This document shows positions 18,879-27,576 of a stretch of DNA of 64,000 nt, piece by piece. Made by a program: the position numbers and the translations under genes. Source of the DNA: Roseiarcus sp963829505 (GTDB taxonomy: Bacteria > Pseudomonadota > Alphaproteobacteria > Rhizobiales > Beijerinckiaceae); NCBI GenBank assembly GCA_963829505.1, contig CAWHIL010000005.1:1-64000 (forward strand), read 5' to 3'. The notes beneath the pieces are model-generated. The model was not told the DNA's origin. It ran no database searches and was given only the letters and a program-made list of their open reading frames with translations. Within the stretch, counting starts at the first letter, position 1. Every line of letters starts with the position of its first letter.

Positions 18879-18950
18879 TATCAGAATATCACAAAGCACG
18901 ATGCTGTAAAGAAGAAACTGTAAGCGACTGAAAACGTTAGGCGTTTGCTG
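18879..18950 (+). repeat. Dispersed 72-bp block, copy B (solo)
   Basis: Begins TATCAGAATATCACA, contains AAAGAAGAAACTG and GACTGAAAA, and ends GCGTTTGCT like copy A at 2637. Unlike copies A and C, no AACAGGGA boxes follow at the expected distance; the antitoxin-like gene starts there instead. Confidence 0.65.
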
Positions 18951-19067
18951 CGTGCGCGCCCAAGGGACTTCCCGGCCAAGCCTACTTGGCGGACCCCTGG
19001 GGTTGTCGGAGCGCCTGTCATGAAGTGGTATGCCTTCAATGAAGGCGTCTTCGTGCAGGCAATATCG

Positions 19068-19334
19068 ATGGCTCAGTTGACGGTCCGCAAGGTCGCCACG
19101 GAGTTGGTTCGGGCTCTCAAACTGCGCGCGGCGGCGCATGGGCGCTCGGCCGAAGCCGAGCACCGCGAGATCCTGCGCGAGGCGCTGATCGAGGGCGAAA
19201 GCGACTTCGCCACGCGCGCCAAAAGTCTGCGCCGACGCCTGCGCTCGGCAGTCGACAGCGCCGACCTGGTCCGGTCGGACCGTGAGCGCGACAGCGGCGC
19301 GGTCGTCCATGTGGAGAGCCTGCGGGCGACGTGA
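19068..19334 (+). CDS. FitA-type ribbon-helix-helix antitoxin, orphan
   Basis: An 88-residue protein with the FitA/Arc fold start MAQLTVRKVATELVRALKLR followed by AAAHGRSAEAEHREILREAL, the usual DNA-binding strand and two helices. FitA-type antitoxins bind their own promoter and neutralise a PIN-domain RNase (FitB/VapC) encoded just downstream. Here the next gene is on the opposite strand 34 bp away and is a transporter, so the toxin is missing. The ATG at 19068 is preferred because it places the RHH strand at the very N-terminus as in relatives. It could be a toxin-less remnant or a stand-alone regulator. Confidence 0.8.
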   Translation: MAQLTVRKVATELVRALKLRAAAHGRSAEAEHREILREALIEGESDFATRAKSLRRRLRSAVDSADLVRSDRERDSGAVVHVESLRAT

Positions 19335-19368
19335 GGCGGCCTCCGGGTCCGAGCGCTTCGGCGGCGCC

Positions 19369-20313
19369 TCACCCCATCGGGACCAGCTTCGCGAGCAGGA
19401 CGATCCAGGCCATCAGCGTCGCGACCGAGGCAAGCGTGGTCAGCGACACGGTCGCGGCGACCAGCGGCTCCTCGCAATGGTATTCGCCGGCCAGGATATA
19501 GACGGTCTTGGCGGTCGGGACGGCGGCGCATACGACGGCCGCGATGACGTAGAGGGGCGTGAGGTCGAGCGCCTCGGCGAGCGCGAACACGACGACCGGC
19601 ATGACGATCAGCTTGACGGCGGCGAGCGCGGCCGAGCGCGTAAAGTTCGCGCGGAGGCCCTCGATCGAGAGGCCGAGGCCGATGGCGAAGAGGGCGCAGG
19701 CGGTCAGCGAATCGGCGAGGATGCGCAGGAAGGCGCCCGCCGGCGCCGGCATCGGCAGGCCGGTCGCCGCCCAGACGACGCCGATGGCGGTCGACAGCAC
19801 CATCGGATTGAAGGCGACGTGCCGCACGAGGCCGAGAGGCGAGAGAGAACGCCGATTGGCCGTGTTCGACCCGAGGTCGAGAGCCACGACCACGAGCGGC
19901 AGCATGACGACGGCGAGGAAGACGGTGGCGATCGCGGCCGGCAGCACCGCGCGCGGTCCATAGGTCGCCTGAAGGATCGGCAGGGCCACGAAGCCGGTGT
20001 TGGTCATCGAGGCCGCGGAGCCGATCATCGTCGCGCTCGCGAGGCCCGCTTTGCCGAAGGCGCGCGCGGCGACAAAGACGGCGGCGAAGCAAAGCAGCGT
20101 TCCGCCGCCGAAGGCGAGAAGGAACGCCCATGCGAAGAGCGCGCGCGCCGGCTCCTCCGCGATGGTCACGATGAGGAGGGCGGGCATCGCGACGTTGTAG
20201 GCGAAGTGGATCAGCGCGTCGGAAGTCGCGCGCGGCAGGTAGCCGAGCGCGCCCGCGACCCATCCCGCGACGATCACGGCGAAGACGGGGAGAATGAGGC
20301 CAAAGACGTCCAT
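19369..20313 (-). CDS. AEC (auxin efflux carrier) family transporter
   Basis: A 314-residue inner-membrane protein with about ten hydrophobic segments in two halves. It starts MDVFGLILPVFAVIVAGWVA and has MTNTGFVALPILQATYG in the first half and LTACALFAIGLGLSIEGL in the second, typical of the family that includes malonate and malate carriers (MleP/MdcF-like). Family members export or import small organic acids; the substrate here cannot be inferred. Start at the ATG at 20313. A family 1 repeat array lies directly upstream (20377-20521). Neighbours give no pathway link. Confidence 0.85.
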   Translation of the reverse strand: MDVFGLILPVFAVIVAGWVAGALGYLPRATSDALIHFAYNVAMPALLIVTIAEEPARALFAWAFLLAFGGGTLLCFAAVFVAARAFGKAGLASATMIGSAASMTNTGFVALPILQATYGPRAVLPAAIATVFLAVVMLPLVVVALDLGSNTANRRSLSPLGLVRHVAFNPMVLSTAIGVVWAATGLPMPAPAGAFLRILADSLTACALFAIGLGLSIEGLRANFTRSAALAAVKLIVMPVVVFALAEALDLTPLYVIAAVVCAAVPTAKTVYILAGEYHCEEPLVAATVSLTTLASVATLMAWIVLLAKLVPMG

Positions 20314-20376
20314 GCCGATCTTTCGCCTTGCCCCGGCGCATGAGGAAAGCGGATGCGGTGCGCCATGTCCATATGC

Positions 20377-20521
20377 TTCCCTCGTCCTGAGGAGGCCGCG
20401 GAGCGGCCGTCTCGAACCTCGTCCTGAGGAGGCCGCGAAGCGGCCGTCTCGAAGGACGTTCACGGCGCGCTCCGGAGCGTCCTTCGAGACGCCGCCTGTC
20501 GGCGGCTCCTCGGGACGAGGG
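20377..20521. repeat. Intergenic palindromic repeat, family 1, with internal tandem duplication
   Basis: CCTCGTCCTGAGGAGGCCGC occurs twice in a row (about 20381 and 20417), each followed by GAGCGGCCGTCTCGAA or GAAGCGGCCGTCTCGAA. The usual right half follows (GCGTCCTTCGAGACGCCGCC ... CTCCTCGGGACGAGG). It separates the AEC gene from the divergent methyltransferase. Confidence 0.8.
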
Positions 20522-20613
20522 GGTGGATGAGGCGCGAGCCGCCAAGCCCAGGCGCTCGCCAAGCGCGCGCGCCTTCGCCACACTGGCGACACGGCGTTCG
20601 CGGGAGGCGCGTG

Positions 20614-21417
20614 GTGGGAACGGTTGCGGAGAACTTTCGCGACGCGGACTTGAGCGCCGAGGGCGGCCGGCTCGTCGCCTGCCTCGATTCGCTGAACCGG
20701 CTTGACGCCTTCATGAGCTACAAGGCCAGAAGCTGGGAGCAAGTCGCCGCAGGCGGCGCGAGCCGCATTCTCGACGCGGCCTGCGGCGTCGGCTTCGACG
20801 TCATCGCAATGGCGGAGCGGCGGCAAGACGTGCGGTTCGTCGGCGCGGACTTGAGCGAACGCTTCCTGACCTTTGCGCGGGCGCGTTCCGCCGGGCTCGC
20901 CAATGTCGAATTCGTGAAAGCCGACGCGCGCCGCCTGCCGTTCCCGGACGCTTCGTTCGACGCGGCGCGCATCGACCGCGCGCTGCAGCACATCGAAGAT
21001 CCGCAAGCCGCGGTGCGGGAGATCGGGCGCGTCGTTCGCCCGGGCGGACGGCTCGTCGCGTGCGAGCCGGACTGGGGCGGGTTTCTCCTGCGCGGCGTCG
21101 ACGACGCGCTGGAAAAGATGATTGCGGAAAAATTCGCCTCGCTGTTCGTCAACCCCCATGTCGGCGGCATGCTGCCGGCGCTCATGAACGCCGCCGGCTT
21201 GCGCGTCGAGAGGGTCGAGGCGGCGCCGCTCGTCTTCACCACCTACGCCGACGCGGACGTCGTCTTCGACATCGAGCGGACGATCGCCTTGTGCGTGGAC
21301 GAGGGTCTCGTTTCGACCGGCGACCGCGCGCGCTGGAGCGAGGCCGCCGAAGCCGCTTCGGCCGCGGGCCGCTTCGTCGCGCATCTGACGATCTTCACGG
21401 TCGTCGGCGTCGCCTGA
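20614..21417 (+). CDS. SAM-dependent methyltransferase (class I)
   Basis: A protein of about 267 residues with the Rossmann-type methyltransferase core: motif I ILDAACGVGFD (near residue 50), FVGADLSERFL (motif II region), VEFVKADARRLPFPDASFDAARI (motifs III-IV) and RVVRPGGRLVACEPDWGG (motif VI). This is the UbiE/Methyltransf_11 pattern; the methyl acceptor is unknown. The start is set at the GTG at 20614, six bases after GGGAGG; a GTG at 20611 is also possible. It stands alone between repeats and the PEP-CTERM gene. Confidence 0.85.
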   Translation: MGTVAENFRDADLSAEGGRLVACLDSLNRLDAFMSYKARSWEQVAAGGASRILDAACGVGFDVIAMAERRQDVRFVGADLSERFLTFARARSAGLANVEFVKADARRLPFPDASFDAARIDRALQHIEDPQAAVREIGRVVRPGGRLVACEPDWGGFLLRGVDDALEKMIAEKFASLFVNPHVGGMLPALMNAAGLRVERVEAAPLVFTTYADADVVFDIERTIALCVDEGLVSTGDRARWSEAAEAASAAGRFVAHLTIFTVVGVA

Positions 21418-21647
21418 GCGCTGCGACGAAGCGGGACGTCATCCTGACGAGGCGGCGCGGGACTCAAGATGCATTGACCAATTTACGTAACTAGACTGAA
21501 TATGTTAACGATGGTTTACTACGAAGCGTGCGCCTCTCCGCTGCGGTTCACCTTGGAAAAACTATCTTCATCTCTGTAGAGCACTTGACCGAATCACTAA
21601 AGAAAGGGTTACCCTCTAAGTGCACACGAATCACTTCGAGGGGTTTC

Positions 21648-22247
21648 ATGAGAAAGCTGAAGAAAATCACTCTTGGCCTCGCGCTTGGCTTTGGGCTCGG
21701 TTTCGCCGCCGCGGGTTCGGCCCAAGCGGGCGTGGTCGCGACGCAAGCGTTCGTGGACTTCGGAGTGCCGAGCGCGAACACCGGCAACATCAACACAGCG
21801 ACGAGCTTTACCATTGGCGACCTCGTCAGCAACATTGCCCACACCGGGTTTCTCATTGGGATGCCAAGCCAGGATTTTGGTTCGGTGACATTCAGCTTGT
21901 CACAACCCCTGTCGCTCGACTTCGGCGACGCTGTCTTCGGCAGTTTCGCAAGCACCTCCATTACCGAGACCGTCAATCACGCGGGGACGATCTTCATCGT
22001 TGTCGACGGCAATTGGATGCCGGGAACCTATGGCGGAGTGGCCGACGGTTCGTATCTTTCCAGTTTCTCGATCGCGTTCACCCAGACCCCGCCCTACAAT
22101 GGCGTGATCTCCAACTCGGCCACGTTCTCGGTGCCGCCGGCCACAGTTCCGGAGCCGAGCACCCTCGTGATGATGCTCGCGGGCTTCGCGGTGATCGGCC
22201 TCTTCGGCCGCCGCGCGCTGAAGCCGGCCGACGCCGCGTTCGCCTGA
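21648..22247 (+). CDS. PEP-CTERM sorting domain protein
   Basis: A 199-residue exported protein. The ATG at 21648 gives a signal peptide (MRKLKKITLGLALGFGLGFA...AQA). The mature part is a Ser/Thr/Gly-rich beta domain with no recognised family, and the C-terminus is a classic sorting signal: VPEPSTL, a hydrophobic helix (VMMLAGFAVIGLFG), then RRALK. Exosortase (EpsH-like) enzymes cut and process such tails during export, usually of envelope or exopolysaccharide-linked proteins. No exosortase gene is in the window. The gene is AT-richer than its neighbours, as is its 230-bp upstream region, which may mark a promoter or acquired DNA. A strong terminator follows. Confidence 0.88.
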   Translation: MRKLKKITLGLALGFGLGFAAAGSAQAGVVATQAFVDFGVPSANTGNINTATSFTIGDLVSNIAHTGFLIGMPSQDFGSVTFSLSQPLSLDFGDAVFGSFASTSITETVNHAGTIFIVVDGNWMPGTYGGVADGSYLSSFSIAFTQTPPYNGVISNSATFSVPPATVPEPSTLVMMLAGFAVIGLFGRRALKPADAAFA

Positions 22248-22265
22248 AGTCCCTCGCAATCACGG

Positions 22266-22301
22266 AAAGGAAGGCCGCCGTTCCCGGCGGCCTTTCTTTT
22301 T
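22266..22301 (+). terminator. Rho-independent terminator after the PEP-CTERM gene
   Basis: AGGCCGCCG and CGGCGGCCT form a perfect nine-pair stem around a four-base loop, followed by a T-rich run (TTCTTTTT), about 20 bp past the stop codon. Confidence 0.9.
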
Positions 22302-22350
22302 GGGGCGCGGGCGATTCGCCGCCGAGGCGGGATCGCCGCGCCGCCCCGCG

Positions 22351-22875
22351 TCAGGCCTTGATGTCGAAGCCCTGATTGATCGCGGCGAACATCTGGTAGA
22401 AGCCGGAGAGGACGACGATCTCGACGAGGCCCTCGCGGCCCCATCGCTTGACCGCGTGCGCCTGCAAGTCGTCGGGAATCGGCCGCCACGCCATCGTGTT
22501 CACGAGGATCGCGGTCACGAGCGCATAAGGCTCGGGCAGCGCGCCGGTTTGCCCGGCGCCGATCGCATCGACGAGATCCTGCGGCACGCCCGCCGCGAGC
22601 GCGTGCTTGACGTGGTCATGCCACTCGAACGCAGCTCCCGTCGCATGCGCGACGCTGAGCACGATGAACTGGTAGACCGGCCGCGGCAGCACGCCCTCGA
22701 ACTTGAGATAGAAGCCCATCTCCTCGACGCGCCGGGCAAGCTCGGGGTGGTTGAAGAGCGCGGTGTACGGTCCGCCGAAGGGCGCATTGCGCGTCTTGCG
22801 TCGCGCGGCGCAGGCGTCGAACAGCGCGCGGGCTTCCGGCGGGAGTTTTGTGGGATCCATCTCGAGCACGGTCAT
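22351..22875 (-). CDS. Carboxymuconolactone decarboxylase (CMD/AhpD-like) family protein
   Basis: A 174-residue helical protein with the CMD-like pattern NHPELARRVEEMGFYLKFEG followed by LSVAHATGAAFEWHDHVKHALAAGVP and a second half LVEIVVLSGFYQMFAAINQGF. The AhpD peroxidase CxxC pair is absent, so it is not an AhpD-type reductase. Relatives of this form sit in aromatic or gamma-lactone catabolic clusters, but the reaction here is unknown. The ATG at 22875 is preferred over an upstream TTG. It precedes a TPP-dependent enzyme gene on the same strand... transcription runs from the TPP gene into this one, across a family 2 repeat. Confidence 0.8.
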   Translation of the reverse strand: MTVLEMDPTKLPPEARALFDACAARRKTRNAPFGGPYTALFNHPELARRVEEMGFYLKFEGVLPRPVYQFIVLSVAHATGAAFEWHDHVKHALAAGVPQDLVDAIGAGQTGALPEPYALVTAILVNTMAWRPIPDDLQAHAVKRWGREGLVEIVVLSGFYQMFAAINQGFDIKA

Positions 22876-22917
22876 GGGCGGGTCTCTGAAATCAAGTTGA
22901 AACAAGACTGGCGTCGC

Positions 22918-23033
22918 GGGCCCTCACCCTGGCCGCTTCGCGGCCTGTCCCTCTCCCTGAGGGAGAGGGGGGTCGCCCCCCTTCCCCCTCAGGGGGAAGG
23001 TGTCGGCGAAGGCGACGGATGAGGGTTCGCTGC
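22918..23033. repeat. Intergenic palindromic repeat, family 2 (variant)
   Basis: CCCTCACCCTGGCCGC, then TCCCTCTCCCTGAGGGAGAG, CTTCCCCCTCAGGGGGAAGG and GGCGACGGATGAGGG. It is more diverged from the other five copies. It lies within a few bases of the stop codon of the TPP enzyme gene (23037). Confidence 0.7.
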
Positions 23034-23036
23034 GCC

Positions 23037-24755
23037 TCACTCGTGGAAGGACCATGCTTTCGTCCCGGCCTTGAAGTCGTAGACCGGTGTTGGGGGGGTC
23101 TTGTCGGCCTTGACGTCGATGAGCGCCGTCCGGTTGGCGGCCAGCGCCTTGCGGAAGACGCCCTCGAGGTCGGCCGGATCCTCGACGGTGAAGCCGTCGG
23201 CGCCGAGCGCACGCGCAAATCCCGCCCAGTCGTGATTTGGGATCGAGGTCAGTTCCGCCGGCACGGGTCCAAGCTCGTGGGCGCGCAGCCACACATTGCC
23301 GAGCGCCGCATTGTTGAGGACGACGTAGACGACGGGCAGGCCGTAGCGCGCCGCCGTCTGCACCTCCATCCCGTGCATCTGCATGCAGCCGTCGCCAGTG
23401 ACGACCGCGACCCTGCGGCCAGGCAGCGCGCATTGCACGCCGACCGCGGCCGGGATCGCCCATCCCATCGGCCCGAGATTGGTGGCGGAGAGGTACTCGC
23501 CGGGGCGGTCGGAGGTCCAATAATGCCCGGCGAAGGCGCGGTGCGCGCCGGAATCGATCACGACGACGCCGTCGCGCGGAAAGACTTTACGAAGCGCCGT
23601 GATGGCGGTCGCCGGGTGGATCGGGCGCGTCGAGCGTTCGCAATTCTCGAGGTCGTAGAGCCGCGGGCCCTTCCTGATGTTGGCGAACCATGCCTGCCGC
23701 TCGGCGCGGCCGCGTTCGAGCGCCGGGCCGAGCGAGGGCGCGCGTTGCTCGAAAAGCTCCAGGAAGGCGCCGGCGTCGCCGAGCACGACGTGGCCCGGAA
23801 GGCCATGGACCGTCAGCGTCTCCATGTCGGTGTTGACCTGAACGACGAGCGGCTTGGCGGCGGCGCGGCCGCGCAGCGTCCAGTGCATCGTGTCGCGCTC
23901 GTTGAAGCCGGAGCCGAGCACGATGAGAACGTCGGCGGGGTCGCTGAGGATCGCAGCCGTCGCGTGGCGCGTCCCCGCGTAGCCGAACACGCCGAGCGAC
24001 AGGTCGTGGTCCTCGGGGAAGGCGCCCTTGGCGCGCAGCGTGGTCGCCACGGGGATCGCCCAGCGCTCGGCGATGGACCTCAGACGGTTCGAAGCGCCGG
24101 CTCGCTCGAGGCCCGCGCCCGCGAGGAAGGCGATCTTTGCGCCCGCGCCGACGAGGTCGAGCGCCGCCAGCGCCTGCGGCGCGCTCAGCGCCGCCGCCTT
24201 GTCGAAATAGGGGAGGACCGGCGCGTAGTCCGCCGTGGCGTCGCCGACGATCGCGTCGTGCATGAGCGAGAGGTGCGCCGGGCCCCGCGGCTCGCTGAGG
24301 ATGGTCGTCAGCGCGCGCCTGAGCGCGTGATTGAGGCCGTGCGGCCCAGCGACCGAGGCGGAGAGGCGGGTCACCGGCTTCATGACGGACGTGTCGTCGA
24401 GCGTCGCCTGACTCGCGTCCTGGAACTGGCCGAGGCCCTCCATGTCGACCGGGATCTCGCTGCTGAGGACGAGGACGGGCGAGCCATCGGTTTTGGCCGC
24501 GGCGACCGCCGTCGTCATGTTGCAGAGGCCCGGGCCGCCGATGCCGAGCGCCGCGCCGAAGCGGCCGCTGGCGCGGGCGTAGCCATCGGCCATGTAGGCG
24601 GCGCCCGCCTCGTTCGCGGCGACGACGGGTTTCAGCGCGGGCTGGCGTCCGAACGCCGGCAGGAACGGATCGACGAGGCCGCCCGGCACCATGAAGAGAT
24701 GCGTCAGCCCCTCCCGGACGAGCGCCTCCAGGATGAAGTCCGTGCCGATGGTCAT
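23037..24755 (-). CDS. Thiamine-diphosphate-dependent enzyme, acetolactate synthase/decarboxylase superfamily
   Basis: A 572-residue enzyme of the POX/ALS fold. The N-terminal PYR domain has VAANEAGAAYMADGYARASG with the catalytic Glu (near residue 49) and GIGGPGLCNMTTAVAAA. The central domain follows (about 190-330), and the C-terminal PP domain has the TPP motif VTGDGCMQMHGMEVQTAARY ending ...VVYVVLNNAALGN. Relatives include acetolactate synthase, sulphoacetaldehyde acetyltransferase and benzoylformate decarboxylase; no small ALS subunit is adjacent and the FAD site is not obvious, so this is probably catabolic. Start at the ATG at 24755. The product cannot be named more precisely. Confidence 0.85.
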   Translation of the reverse strand: MTIGTDFILEALVREGLTHLFMVPGGLVDPFLPAFGRQPALKPVVAANEAGAAYMADGYARASGRFGAALGIGGPGLCNMTTAVAAAKTDGSPVLVLSSEIPVDMEGLGQFQDASQATLDDTSVMKPVTRLSASVAGPHGLNHALRRALTTILSEPRGPAHLSLMHDAIVGDATADYAPVLPYFDKAAALSAPQALAALDLVGAGAKIAFLAGAGLERAGASNRLRSIAERWAIPVATTLRAKGAFPEDHDLSLGVFGYAGTRHATAAILSDPADVLIVLGSGFNERDTMHWTLRGRAAAKPLVVQVNTDMETLTVHGLPGHVVLGDAGAFLELFEQRAPSLGPALERGRAERQAWFANIRKGPRLYDLENCERSTRPIHPATAITALRKVFPRDGVVVIDSGAHRAFAGHYWTSDRPGEYLSATNLGPMGWAIPAAVGVQCALPGRRVAVVTGDGCMQMHGMEVQTAARYGLPVVYVVLNNAALGNVWLRAHELGPVPAELTSIPNHDWAGFARALGADGFTVEDPADLEGVFRKALAANRTALIDVKADKTPPTPVYDFKAGTKAWSFHE

Positions 24756-24969
24756 GCGTGGTCCCCTCGATTGTCCCCGCCCGGAGAATACACGGACCGT
24801 CTCGGGGGAGCCACACGCGCTCGCCGGTACGGTTTACGCGAGTCTGACGCATGTCCCGTGATCCTCGCCCCGCGGCCCTTCCGGCATTAGGATGAGGGCG
24901 CGCGCGACGCGCGTCAGGAACGCGAGCGAGGGTCGGCGCGTTCTCCGGCGATCTTACGAGGAGGCGGAC

Positions 24970-25186
24970 ATGGCGGACCAACCGGATGCAATGCCGGGCG
25001 ATGACGATGGGGCGTCCGAGCCGCTCGACCGGCTGAAATCGGCGTCGAAGGCGCTGAAGGAGAAGATCGAGGAGGAGAAGCGGCGCCAGACCATGCCGAT
25101 CGAACTCGACGCTCGGCGACCCGGCCTGGGATGAAAAGGCCAGGGACGGGCGCTTCGACCGCAAGGACGGCGACGACGACGATTGA
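24970..25186 (+). pseudogene. Small acidic protein with a one-base frameshift
   Basis: Reading from the ATG at 24970 gives MADQPDAMPGDDDGASEPLD, then a charged helix (LKSASKALKEKIEEEKRRQTMPI). Around 25102 the likely frame moves by one base: the sequence continues as LGDPAWDEKARDGRFDRKDG and ends with four Asp before the TGA at 25184-25186. Small hydrophilic proteins with such a LGDPAWDEKA-like tail occur in Hyphomicrobiales, function unknown. Without the shift the frame ends at 25134 (54 residues). Treat as either a sequencing error or a recent mutation. Confidence 0.5.
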
Positions 25187-25191
25187 GCGGG

Positions 25192-25545
25192 TCAGCCCTC
25201 GCCGCTCGCGAGAGGGACCGCGCAGACAATCGAGCGGGTCAGGAAGCGGCGCTCGCGGCCGTTGTCGAGCGAGAACATGCCGCCGCGCCCGGCCACGACG
25301 TCGATGATGAGGTCGGTGTGCTTCCACATCTCGTATTGCGCGCCCCCGATATAGACGGGCGCGCCGCGGATCTCGCCGAGCAGCACGTCGCGGTCGCCGA
25401 TCAGGAAGTCGCCCTGCGGATAGCACATCGGCGACGAGCCGTCGCAGCAGCCGCCAGATTGATGAATGAGGACGGGGCCGTGCTCTGCGACGATCTCGGA
25501 GAGGAGCGCGAGCGCCTCCGGGGTGGCGGAAACCTTGCCGGTCAT
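25192..25545 (-). CDS. DUF779 family protein
   Basis: A 117-residue protein with the DUF779 signature HQSGGCCDGSSPMCYP (near residue 36), a Cys-rich motif suggestive of metal or redox function, then DVLLGEIRGAPVYIGGAQYEMWKHTDLIIDVVAGRGGMFSLDNG. DUF779 genes are very often next to NAD-dependent aldehyde dehydrogenases of the ExaC/AldB type, as here. The start is the ATG at 25545, which removes a repeat-encoded extension. Its biochemical role is not known. It lies downstream of the dehydrogenase on the same strand, across a family 3 repeat. Confidence 0.85.
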   Translation of the reverse strand: MTGKVSATPEALALLSEIVAEHGPVLIHQSGGCCDGSSPMCYPQGDFLIGDRDVLLGEIRGAPVYIGGAQYEMWKHTDLIIDVVAGRGGMFSLDNGRERRFLTRSIVCAVPLASGEG

Positions 25546-25568
25546 CGTGGGTCTCCTCGCTGCAGGAC

Positions 25569-25663
25569 CGTCATTGCGAGCGTGAGCGAAGCAATCCATG
25601 CCTGTCACGCGCGCGATAGCTCGGGTCATGGATTGCTTCGTCGCTGCGCTCCTCGCAATGACG
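25569..25663. repeat. Intergenic palindromic repeat, family 3
   Basis: GTCATTGCGAGCGTGAGCG and GAAGCAATCCATG on the left face CATGGATTGCTTC and CTCCTCGCAATGAC on the right. Same family as 7494-7574. It sits between the DUF779 gene and the aldehyde dehydrogenase gene, so it would be part of their joint transcript if they form an operon. Confidence 0.85.
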
Positions 25664-25758
25664 ACCGAAACGTTGGAGAAGACGCGCCCGGGCGAAACGC
25701 CCGAGCGCGTGGAGCCGCGGCGCGCTGGGAGGCGACGCGCCGCGACTCGTCTCTGGCT

Positions 25759-27276
<1,518 letters not shown>

Positions 27277-27383
27277 GGCGTTTCTCCTCTGATGTCGCGC
27301 CGACGTGCGGCGGCGCTGGCCATGAGAAGTGGCGCACGATGCGTGAACCGCATAGGTGGTCTGCGCTGAACGCGGGCGTGAAC

Positions 27384-27401
27384 TGTCGCAGTTTTGCGAC
27401 A
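27384..27401. promoter_or_regulatory. Perfect palindrome upstream of the aldehyde dehydrogenase gene
   Basis: TGTCGCA-GTTT-TGCGACA: a perfect seven-base inverted repeat with a four-base spacer, about 110 bp upstream of the ATG at 27276. Its symmetry and position fit an activator or operator site, most simply for the adjacent GAF-Fis regulator (AcoR-related proteins bind dyads upstream of their targets). No convincing sigma-54 -24/-12 pair was found nearby. Confidence 0.6.
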
Positions 27402-27460
27402 CTCTCGGTCGCGCAGGCTCTCGATGAAATGCTGATCCCGCGCAGATGGAAGGCGGCGAC

Positions 27461-27576
27461 GTCCCTTCGCCCCGCTCGCGGGGAGGAGGTCAGGACGAGG
27501 GGCCGGGTGACGAGCCACGGCGGCTAAGCCCCACGCCCCTCACCCCAGCCCTCTCCCCGCTGGCGGGGATAGGGGG
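27461..27576. repeat. Intergenic palindromic repeat, family 2
   Basis: GTCCCTTCGCCCCGCTCGCG, GGAGGTCAGGACGAGGGG, ACGCCCCTCACCCCAGCCC and the second hairpin CCCCGCTGGCGGGG. It ends exactly at the stop codon of the GAF-Fis regulator (27577). Confidence 0.85.

Larger units (their letters stand above)
18379..19067. other. Non-coding, repeat-filled region between prfB and the antitoxin-like gene
   Basis: About 690 bp with no credible gene. It holds a tandem pair of family 1 palindromes within a duplicated unit of about 160 bp (18461-18785) and the solo 72-bp block (18879-18950). It looks like a landing place for repeats. Confidence 0.65.

Noticed and set aside
27277..27400. A sigma-54 (-24/-12) promoter before the aldehyde dehydrogenase gene
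   Set aside because: No GG-N10-GC pair with acceptable flanks was found, and the adjacent regulator lacks the AAA+ domain needed for sigma-54 activation.
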